A DNA stretch of 64,000 nt. Origin: Malachius bipustulatus. Taxonomy: Eukaryota; Arthropoda; Insecta; Coleoptera; Melyridae. Shown here one piece after another: positions 43,571 through 52,361 of this stretch. The DNA lies in assembly GCA_910589415.1 (NCBI GenBank), contig OU342632.1, positions 30,145,637-30,209,636 on the forward strand, given 5' to 3'. A program made the position numbers and the translations under genes. Under the pieces are notes generated by a model. That model searched no databases and was not told where the DNA came from. It saw nothing but the letters and a program-made list of their open reading frames with translations. The number at the start of each line of letters is the position of its first letter. The first letter of the stretch is position 1.

Positions 43571-43934
43571 CCAAATATCTTAGAACGGCTCTGGCCTGTA
43601 CAGACTACCCGCGGAACGCCGAACCTGCTGATTCATGTTCTTCTATAATAAAATTAGGTACCTAGAGTTCTATACTATTTTCCTTTTCTTGAAAAATTCG
43701 TGATACATTTATGCATGTCTTGGTTCTTGAATTGACGATATCGAACAACGAAGGCTTTGGCCATATTAAAACCAGATGGTGGCTCTAACCCAACTTCTAT
43801 TCAACTCTATATATTATCCGGCGGACCTTTCCAATGCTTGAACGTAATGCGAAAATGTATAGCTAACAGTATAAATGCAGTTATTCCTTATAGTGTGATT
43901 AACATTTTCGCACTTGTTTTTTCAAAAATTTTCT

Positions 43935-44005
43935 CGGAGGGGAACCCCCGAACCCCCCTCATTCCTGGGGGGTACTCCGTACCCCCCAGACCCCCCGGTT
44001 GGACT
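43935..44005. other. C-run block (possible G-quadruplex or i-motif)
   Basis: Runs of five to six C (GAACCCCCGAACCCCCC, then ACCCCCCAGACCCCCC) occur with one run of six G between, in otherwise AT-rich DNA near the right end of hAT 2. Confidence 0.6.
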
Positions 44006-45906
44006 CTATAATGCTAGCATATCTTTGTCACAATTCACTCACAAAAAGCACAGCAGAATTTACCTTATGAAATACCTACACATTTCTTTTTATTAATGTC
44101 TAATTTTACATACAAAAAATTGCTCTTTGCCATTCCTTAGATAGACATTTTTCCATAAGAGGGGAGAGAGGGCGACAATTACTAAAATTCAACTAAAAAG
44201 GGGCGCTGTTATTTAATTAGCCTAGGGCGCTGCAAACCTCTAATCCGGCGCTGAGTTAGGAAACCCACTAAATTATAGGTAGGAGATGCTGTAATTAAAG
44301 TGTAAAATATTCTGTCAATGCTTGAAAAAGAGTCCTATTCAACTATAAAAATATTCAGGTAGATAGGTACCTAGTCTATTGTTAAGGGATTAACAAACTG
44401 TGATCAATAACAACAGATTCAAGCCATTATTATTTAGGAGTTTCCTAAAATGTCTTAAAAAATATGTAGGTATTTCTATTCATAAAAACTGAGACATATT
44501 CGGCGGGGATATTCGGCGACAAATAGAAATATTCGGCCGAATAGAATATTAGGCAAAATGGCCGAATATTACGTTCGCCGAATAGTTGCCGAATATTCGT
44601 TGCATCCCTAATAGTTTCGATTATTAAGTTAGTCAGAACATATTCGTAGGTGTAGGTATTGTGTAACATACTTATTGATAATATTGATATAATTATTATT
44701 GATTATTATTTATACTAAATGAATGTAAATGCTATGACGCGGTATTTGTCATTCCTTCTACAATTCCTTGCGAGAACACATTTCCTAAAGATCTACATTT
44801 ACTTACTCCACAGAGTAATTATTGGTAGATGCGGAATTTGAATTTTCAACTGACAGATACTCAGTTGTAGTGGCAATAATTGACGTTTCGTTGGTAACCA
44901 AACATTGATAATTAAATAATAAAACTGTCACGTTAACTACAGAGGTCATAAAAGAATTCACGAAGTTTATATTTATTTTTGTATTATTTCTTGAATACGA
45001 TCAATAATGGACAGCGATTTTGAGTCTCAATATTATTTTTCTGCACTTATAAACTAAAAACCAATACACAGTTCCTTCTTTCTCGGAGAGAGTGCGTATG
45101 TTGTTTTCTTTTTAATCAAAACGAAATACTCTTGGACCGCAACAACAAGTCCTCAGTTCAACAGCAAATACCTAGGCTCCAAACCAATACGAGTGTTGAT
45201 GAATCTTTAATTTAATATTTTGAAATATTTAATTTGAATCAGTACTTATTTACTTAAATTAAAATAAAACTGAAAAAGCACATGTTAGCACACTCATTGG
45301 TAACATCCCCCTGAGAAGAAGAATAAAGTAAGTATTTGACCTAAGCCCCCTAATAAAAAGAAGTAATTTGCAAGTGATAGGCACTATGAGACATCTACTT
45401 GAAGTTGTTTTTTTCTAAAAGTGTTAATGAATATATAAAATGCGAAGGCCTGTCTATTTTAACCTGCCTATCTATCAAATTATAGCTACTTCCCAAATAG
45501 GGAAGCCTTGATAAATAAAGTCTTCAATAAAGTAACAAGAAATAAAATTTTATTAACAAGCACTACGACTTTCATTTTACCTACCTCTTTAAATAATAAT
45601 GAATGTGTTCAAATAATATTTTTATAATGTAAAAGCAATACCTACCCTACAAGCATTGCAATATTCAGTCTATACGTTATAGAAACATCAAAAAATTATT
45701 ATTTTTATGACATTTCAACAGAACCTCGAATATTTTTGTCTAGAAATCCTGAGAATAGAAATGTCAATTTCCTTTCGATTTTAATATTTTTATATGAACC
45801 TGTGCCACTGCTTGCATTGAGCTGACATCGCTGTCAGTTTCTTACCCATTTAAAATGCATTGCCCTATGCTACCCACACTGCATATTATCTATGGCCATT
45901 ACTATA

Positions 45907-46023
45907 CATAGACATTTTAAACTTAAACATACAAAGAAAATTTACAAGTGTCAGGATTGTTCTTATGAAACAAAATTTAAAAGTTATTTGGCCCGACATT
46001 TTAAATGTAAGCATAACAGATGA
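45907..46023 (+). pseudogene. C2H2 zinc-finger gene beta-2, 3' part beyond the insertion
   Basis: Reads HFKLKHTKKIYKCQDCSYET, then KFKSYLARHFKCKHNR and a TGA at 46021. It carries the end of the split finger and one complete finger. A further decayed finger (AEVYKTVRNV) follows the stop. Confidence 0.8.
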
Positions 46024-46132
46024 TGCTGAAGTGTACAAAACTGTTAGGAATGTTCTAAGGAGCAAATATTAAATGTGAAATGACTAAGCATTATGAAATA
46101 AATGTAAATATGCAATGAAGTGAATATACCGG

Positions 46133-46565
46133 GTGTCCCATTAAGTGCGGGACTCTTCTCTGGCAGCTTCACTTTTGAAGTTATAAAAAAAAATGAGGGA
46201 GAAAAATTGTATGGTTTGAAGAGACCTTCAACCTAAAATAATTTTCAGCTACACAGGATGGCCCAATATCGCTGTACGCCTTACAACTTTTGTTATTTTA
46301 AATAGGACACCCTATATATTATTACATTTTCAGATTATCTGAAAAAAATCAGTAAGAATGGTTTTCACAGTTTCAGTATAATGTGAATAGTTTTTGAGTT
46401 ATAAACAAGTGAAAATTGCCATTTTCCATTTTCAAAACAGCTTACAATGAAAACGGCTCAAGACAGCAAAAAAAGGTTTACATGTCTCTATCTTAACTTT
46501 TTACAAGGTATCCTATGATGTGGATGAAATTGTTATACAGGGTGATGAAAAATCTGAAAATTTTC
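46133..46565. repeat. Solo arm related to foldback F1
   Basis: Begins CGGGTGTCCCATTAAG and contains AGTTATAAACAAGTGAAAATTG and TATACAGGGTGATGAAAAATCTG blocks found in F1 and at 63335-63510. The opposite arm is missing. Confidence 0.55.
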
Positions 46566-48479
46566 TAGTTTTAGTTCTATTATTATATCTATGTTCACTT
46601 AGGAACTCCAACCCCGTAAATGGGGCACTTTGAAAACGGTATTTTCACAATTTACTTTCCCTCTAAGAACTGAAAAAAAATTGTATGTATCTCAAAAGTC
46701 AAAAACAGTGCGTTTTGCTAATAAATTAATAAATATAGTTTTATCACATTCATAGAAATGTCTGAGAAATAATATCTTTCACTTTTCGACACTTGTTTTG
46801 AAACCTAAACACCATAATGTATATGATAATGGCAAAAGTAGACTGGCCATTACCAAAGCACCAAAGTATTACTGACAAAATCACAAGAGGTGTTTTTATA
46901 TTATCTTATTGTTTCAACATTATTAATAATAAAGAAAAAGCTTCAGCTTTTAAAACTTCCGTAATTGAAACTAAAAGGATACTTTGAGTTTCCAAGAAGT
47001 CCCAACTTAGTTAGAGAACAAAAATAAAAAGACTTTTGTAAAATTGTTGCGATATGGAAGGAAACACCCTTTTACCATTATAGTAAGAAGCCTGATGCAG
47101 GTGGCTTTAGTCTTATTTACTCTTAATACAAAACTAATAGTTAATAAGAGCTAATAAACTACCTGAAAAATAATCACCTTATACCTTTACTGTAACTCTA
47201 AAGATTATATTACTTTGTAAATATTTTTCTTTCAATGTATAATAATTGTTATACCCTCTGCTGTATCTGTATTACACACTTAACGACTTGGGATTATTTA
47301 AAAGAAAAAGAGAATTAAAATTAATTGTTATTTCTAATTAAATTTTTTTTTTCTTTTTTGTAGATGTTAAGGCACTTTGTATTTATAAGGATTTGTTATG
47401 GTTTATATTGTGGTCATTCCAATGAATAAATTTGTAACTGCTATGTTTATGTATTAAAAAGGATTATTGATCCGTTGACATTGAATAAAAAAAAATAATA
47501 ATATCTTTGTTGCCTTGTTTAATATAATACGTTGTTGGAAAAGAAAAATGACCCTTAGTTAATAAAATAAAGTACAAGAAAAACTCAAGGGATGTCTGCT
47601 GATAATGCTGGCACCCATCACAGTAATTTCTGATCAGAACAGCTGGCTTAGGATAGTACTCTTGTGGTACACCTGTTAATTTTTTCTACTAAATATTAGC
47701 GAAGCTTAGGAAGTATTAGGCAGGTATCTTATGAATAAGATGAGAGAAAAATGAAATCGAAATCTGATATTTTTGAAATTACCTTCCAACTGTGTGTGAA
47801 TTTTTTTTCAATAATTTGAAAGTAATTATAAAGTTACCATTTAACTGAGCAACTCTTGTCTAATTCAATATAGATATAGAATCTCACTCGAGAAACTATT
47901 ATATTTATATTTTAAGCAATTATTGTTGTTCCAATATTTTTTAACCTTAGGGAATCCTATGTAAATAAACATTAGATGTTTATTGTAGAGTAATATTTAA
48001 AAAGAATGTTATTCATCAGCATAAAAATAGTGGACATGTTCCTCTATCAACATGGCATTGACCACTAGTATAAAAGGATAGAAATTACGATTTATTAGAT
48101 TAATTAGAAGTCAATCAGGATCACAAATGAAGAGAATTAATTATTTAGTTGATATGTGTAAGAATCATACTAATCCATCAAGATGTAGAAACAATTGACT
48201 AATATAAAGTTCAAGTGTTATCGTTCAATTGTGTTTGGAACCCTTTACCCTCTCCTTTCCAGAACATGGCTATCCTCTCCTTTTTCTGAGTTTACCATAT
48301 GGCGATGTTACCAGTCCCATTAGTTTATCACAGATCCTATGTATTGCAGCCTTTGACTGGAAAGACTTTATACCAGTACAGAGTGCAATTAATTACAATT
48401 GTTACAGTGTTAGTGTATAATATATAAACTCATAAATAATTAGCAAATTAGAAACCATGGGTTCTAGGCTCATGTTTAT
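46566..48479. other. AT-rich non-coding interval
   Basis: No gene, RNA or clear repeat was recognised, apart from 48355-48425, which resembles 31270-31345. Confidence 0.4.
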
Positions 48480-48715
48480 TACTAATCTAATGCGAAAGAC
48501 TGAAGACGTGGTTGACCATTTCGCTTTTATCGAAGCTCATCAGTAGTTAACAGTCACCAAGAGAGATGTCGCTACAAATTATAGATCCCGGAGTTCCGTA
48601 TTAATGCAAGGGTTAAGTAGCTGGCTTTTTTGCTAAAGTCAAGGGAAACCGGAAACAGCTATCCACGTCTTCAGCAGTGTTTCGTTCATGTCTTTGGCAT
48701 TAGATCAGTGATGAA
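48480..48715. repeat. MITE-like inverted repeat (about 235 bp)
   Basis: ACTAATCTAATGCGAAAGAC at the left and GTCTTTGGCATTAGATCAGT at the right are mirrored; GAAGACGTGG/CCACGTCTTC is a second paired block further in. No target duplication was resolved. Confidence 0.6.
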
Positions 48716-49030
48716 TAACTTCTAAACAATTAGCTATAAATAAATAAATAAATATCTTATGGCTGTAGTAAAGCCCAAGTGTCAGAAGTTTTCAAGTAGC
48801 CTCAAGGGCCTCTGACGTAACTTAACGACAGCTGTGAAGCATATAATAGCATATAAAACCTATAATAAAACCTATAATAGCCATAGCTGTTAGTAAATAA
48901 GTATAAGTTCCTAAATAAAAATAAATAAATAATTGAGTAATGAATAACTTGAGGGATAATGAAAAAAATGAACGTTATAAATAAATGAATAATCAGTTTC
49001 AGCTCATCTTTATTATGGAATAAAAACATT

Positions 49031-49254
49031 TTGGTCCGGTTGCACAAACGTTAATTACAGATAATTATGCCCTGTATTATCAAAATGTTGGTCTGATATT
49101 GCTAGAAATAAATTCTTCTCCCTTTTAGAACAGTTAATTAATGATAAAAAATAAAAGATCATTCAAAATATTCACCCTATTTTCGAAATTTGCAATTTAA
49201 AATCAGTAATTATCTGACAAATCTTTAATTAACGTTTGTGCAACTGGCCCTTTT
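49031..49254. repeat. MITE family D (GGTCCGGTTGCACAAACG ends)
   Basis: GGTCCGGTTGCACAAACGTT at the left is mirrored by AACGTTTGTGCAACTGGCCC at the right, and TAATTA-rich blocks further in also pair. This 'GGTTGCACAAA' type is a common form of short insect MITE. It sits 110 bases downstream of the alpha-3 stop. Confidence 0.75.
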
Positions 49255-49365
49255 TTATAATAACATTATCATTATATGACCTATAACAATAGTTGTCCAT
49301 CTTATCTTGAATTATTTCTGCTAGAAGTACTTTTTATCTCTTTCATACCAACATTCTTCACCAAT

Positions 49366-50652
49366 TTAATGATTATATGTATAATGTTTCCTCAAATTTC
49401 TTTTATTTCTGGTTTTAAAAGAACATTCCTCACATCGGTGGATTTCAGTTGTTTTTGCAGGTTTTAATTTGCACACTTCAGTTGTATTTGCATGTTTTAA
49501 TTTACAATGTTGGGTCAAGTGGCGTTGATGTTGTGTTTCGTAAGAACATTCCTCGCATTTGTACCATACCATTTCAGTTGCATGTGTATATTTATAATGT
49601 TGGGTCATGTCACTTATGCCGCTATTAATTGCCGATTCAAAAGAACACTCCAAACATTTAAACGCTCCACCTACTTTTTTACATTTATGTTTATGTCTAT
49701 AATGTTGAGCCAAATGATCGTTTCTTCTTGTTTCATACAAGCATTCCTCACATTTGTATAATTTTGCTTCTTTTGCATGCACACATACATAATGTTTGTG
49801 CAAATTACTATAAAATTTTGTTGCATACGAACATTCCAAACATTTGTACTGACTACCTTTTTGTGTAAATTTACGTTTATAATGCTGGTTCAAATTATGT
49901 TTAATTCTTGTTTCATTTTCTGCTTCTTTTGCATGTTTAACTTTATGTTGGGTCAAACAACGCTTATTTCTTGCTTCATAAGAACATTCTTTACATTTGT
50001 ACGCTTTCACTTCTTTTGGATGTTCATGTTTATTATGTTGAATCAAGGCATTTTCACTTCTCGTTTTATAGGAACATTCTTTACATTGGTGAATTTTCAG
50101 GTCTTTTGAGTGAAAAAATTTAAAATGTGAGACAAGGTAACCTTTATATCCGGTTTCATACGGGCATTCATTACATTTGTACACTTCCGTGCATTTTTTG
50201 TGTTTACAAATATAATGCCAGACGTAATCGGGTTTCGTGTTTGTCTTGTAAGGACAACGTGCACAGTTGTACCTGACCTCTTCTTCCTTCATACTCTCTG
50301 AAGATTCTACGTTATTTTTCTGAGGAGATTCGCATTGATTCGGTCCAACGTCAAACATTCCAACATTATTGCTTTTCCAAGTCAACTCCCATGTCGGTAT
50401 ATGTTCTTCGATATCGACTTCTTCGAGTGCCGCATTTTCCGCTTTTACTTGAAGCTCGTCGTATTCTGGTTCCTCAACTTTTATAGAATCAGGCGGTAAA
50501 CAATAACCAGCATCAGCATTGTTTAATTCCGAGGAGGGGTCGTATTGTGGATCATTTTCTTGGTCTTCATAGATCAAACTTAGGAGTGAGGTGAAATCAA
50601 TTTGTTGGATTTCTTCTTGATTTTGAAAATAACTTTCTTCCATTAAACTCAT
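49366..50652 (-). CDS. C2H2 zinc-finger protein, alpha-3
   Basis: 428 residues from the ATG at 50652 (MSLMEESYFQNQEEIQQ); upstream codons are open but contain no ATG. The acidic module (YEDQENDPQYDPSSEL, VDIEEHIPTWELTW, GPNQCES) matches alpha-1 and alpha-2. Fingers: CARCPYKT, CNECPYET, CKECSYKT, CKECSYEA, a degenerate unit lacking its Cys pair (NETRIKHNLNQHYK), CLECSYAT, CEECLYET, CLECSFES with a lengthened spacer, CEECSYET and CEECSFKT. The last finger is complete here, unlike the decayed last finger of alpha-1 and alpha-2. Predicted nuclear DNA-binding protein; target unknown. Confidence 0.87.
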   Translation of the reverse strand: MSLMEESYFQNQEEIQQIDFTSLLSLIYEDQENDPQYDPSSELNNADAGYCLPPDSIKVEEPEYDELQVKAENAALEEVDIEEHIPTWELTWKSNNVGMFDVGPNQCESPQKNNVESSESMKEEEVRYNCARCPYKTNTKPDYVWHYICKHKKCTEVYKCNECPYETGYKGYLVSHFKFFHSKDLKIHQCKECSYKTRSENALIQHNKHEHPKEVKAYKCKECSYEARNKRCLTQHKVKHAKEAENETRIKHNLNQHYKRKFTQKGSQYKCLECSYATKFYSNLHKHYVCVHAKEAKLYKCEECLYETRRNDHLAQHYRHKHKCKKVGGAFKCLECSFESAINSGISDMTQHYKYTHATEMVWYKCEECSYETQHQRHLTQHCKLKHANTTEVCKLKPAKTTEIHRCEECSFKTRNKRNLRKHYTYNH

Positions 50653-51163
50653 AATGGTCGTTTTTATTTCACAACGTACCCCCAAACTATTAGTAGAAAA
50701 CCGCCGGTTTTCTGTGCTATTCGGCGATCTGTGACCTTTCTCCTATTCCTATTCTCCACTCCACTCGTCCTAACGTCTGATGAGTAATGAGTAGAGTGCT
50801 TGTCTGGTCCCTGTCGCAACAATTCACAAATTCACAATTCTACAATAATTATTTGATAATTATGTTTCTTGGATCGTGTCTATTTTAATTTTGTTTGCTT
50901 TGCTTCGCAATTGGTATTAGTAGATATATGGCAATTGAAATTGCAGCCGGAGCCGAATCGCCATTTTGATTTCTACTTTTTAGTTTTTCCTTCTTCAACA
51001 TTCTGTGCTTCAGCCTTCAACCCTTTTTAACCGTTTGTAGTGACGGGTGACATTGACAGTTAGTTGACAACGTGAAGTGAATGTCTTTTTCTTATTCCCA
51101 AAAATTTTTCACAGAAAAGACAAAAGTGACATGACAAATTGCCATGTTTTTTGGGTTCATTTC
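50653..51163. other. Upstream region of alpha-3
   Basis: No gene was seen. It is somewhat richer in G and C near 50700-50820 than its surroundings; promoter function is inferred from position only. Confidence 0.35.
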
Positions 51164-51176
51164 AATTATTCAACCC

Positions 51177-51417
51177 TTGAGCCTGGCGTGGCCTCGCGGT
51201 TAAGTAGCGAGAACTGCTTGATCGGTGGATCCGTCGGACTGAGTTCGATTCTCGGTGAAGGCTCTGGGTGTTTGTGTTGTTTCTACTATTTATTTGGTAT
51301 ACTTGAGGCTGGGTGTATGAGCAAGAGGCTCCAAACCCATATTACCGGTGTGGAGCGACTTTGTCTTACCTACATAGAGAAGACCGATGCTCCCCCTTTT
51401 TAACAAAAAAAAAAAAA
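51177..51417 (+). mobile_element. tRNA-derived SINE, full length
   Basis: The 5' part resembles a tRNA gene with a polymerase III A box (TGGCCTCGCGG, 51189-51199) and B box (GAGTTCGATTC, 51241-51251). A unique middle and an A-rich tail (about 51404-51417) follow. The exact 13-bp target duplication AATTATTCAACCC is at 51164-51176 and 51418-51430. No protein is encoded; it would be mobilised by a LINE. Confidence 0.9.
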
Positions 51418-51430
51418 AATTATTCAACCC

Positions 51431-52361
51431 AAATTTCTAACAGAAACTGTCGATGTGACGTCACTGGAGGACCCAAGTTGAAATGGTTCCAAATAAACAA
51501 ATTGTTGACATTGGCATTGTTGCCAGTTGTCGTGGTTTATTAAATGTCAACTTAAATACCATGGTGGTAGTGAGAAAAACCAAATACATTAGATGATAAT
51601 ACGTGCAGCTCTCCGCTATTTACATGTAATAAAAGTGAAGTATGAAAAGGAGCGCCATCTACACGCCTCGATCGCTAACTACACGCAGACGCGGAAATTG
51701 GATTTAGAAATCACGGATATAATAATGCAAAGTTCACTGACATAATAATATTATCTAGAGTTCTTGGTTGCCGGTAAAATAATTATCACTTTCGTGTAAG
51801 TATTTAATAATGAACACACGTCAATAATTCATTACTTCTACATCTGATTACATAAATTCAGATTTAGGCATTAGAATGTAATAAACTTGCATATTTGATT
51901 TATTTTGTAGATGACAAGCAAACGACAGATTGACGTTTCGTTCAATTAAATTGACATTTTAAATCAATGCTAGTTAAAAATTCAGCCGCTTGAGCGATAG
52001 TAACTTCCGGTGACAATTTTCAGTGGAAGCTGTACGTATTATTATCTAGCGAGTATTTTGAAAAACTCATTCGGTAGTGGATTTCAATAATTGTTAATAT
52101 TCACTCATTTCAACCTGTATATAAACTCTACGATATAAAGAAAGAAGTCACTAAATTACTAAGAATTATTATTTAAGCATAAACACATTAATAACAGATT
52201 AAGAATTATTTTTATTTAAATTTTTTAAGTTTATTTACATTTGTAAAAAAATCAAATCAATTCAATTTCTGCCTCCCTTGCATAACTCTCATCGCTGCTC
52301 TACTGGATTTTCTTGGAATCGCGATTCTTGGTTTGTTCACGACACTTATTCTTACTTCAAA
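51431..52361. other. Non-coding interval, 3' side of the ubiquitin-like gene
   Basis: Contains AATAAA on the minus strand (about 52230-52235), suitable as the poly(A) signal of the ubiquitin-like gene. Weak inverted ends at about 51590 and 52055 (GATAATACGTGCAGCT against AGCTGTACGTATTATTATC) hint at a decayed 465-bp element. Confidence 0.4.

Larger units (their letters stand above)
41437..44253. mobile_element. hAT-type element 2 (2817 bp), inside element 1
   Basis: Ends CAGCGCCGGATTA and TAATCCGGCGCTG with the 8-bp duplication AGTTAGGA at 41429-41436 and 44254-44261. CAG-GCCGG ends are well known in hAT elements. No intact transposase; the interior is filled by at least two further inverted-repeat structures. 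Confidence 0.88.
40429..44610. mobile_element. hAT-type element 1 (4182 bp, 8-bp target duplication)
   Basis: Ends TAGGGATGCAACGAATA and CGAATATTCGTTGCATCCCTA with the exact 8-bp duplication ATAGTTTC at 40421-40428 and 44611-44618. Both ends carry multiple subterminal ATTCGGCCGAATA palindromes. An 8-bp duplication and A/TAGGG-TGC ends fit the hAT superfamily. No transposase frame survives. Confidence 0.88.
40089..45902. mobile_element. Transposon inserted in zinc-finger gene beta-2, with further insertions inside
   Basis: Ends GTAAGGGCCATAGTTATG and its mirror at the right (CTATGGCCATTAC) are imperfect inverted repeats, and TATA flanks both sides (40085-40088, 45903-45906). When it is removed the zinc-finger frame continues. 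The host is about 1.6 kb without its own insertions. The family is not recognised and no transposase was found. Confidence 0.7.

Noticed and set aside
42552..44669. Possible hAT transposase in the nested elements
   Set aside because: No frame shows hAT dimerisation or catalytic motifs; open frames are short and AT-driven.
51181..51260. A functional tRNA gene
   Set aside because: A and B boxes are present but the sequence does not close into a clean cloverleaf and has a SINE body, A-tail and target duplications.
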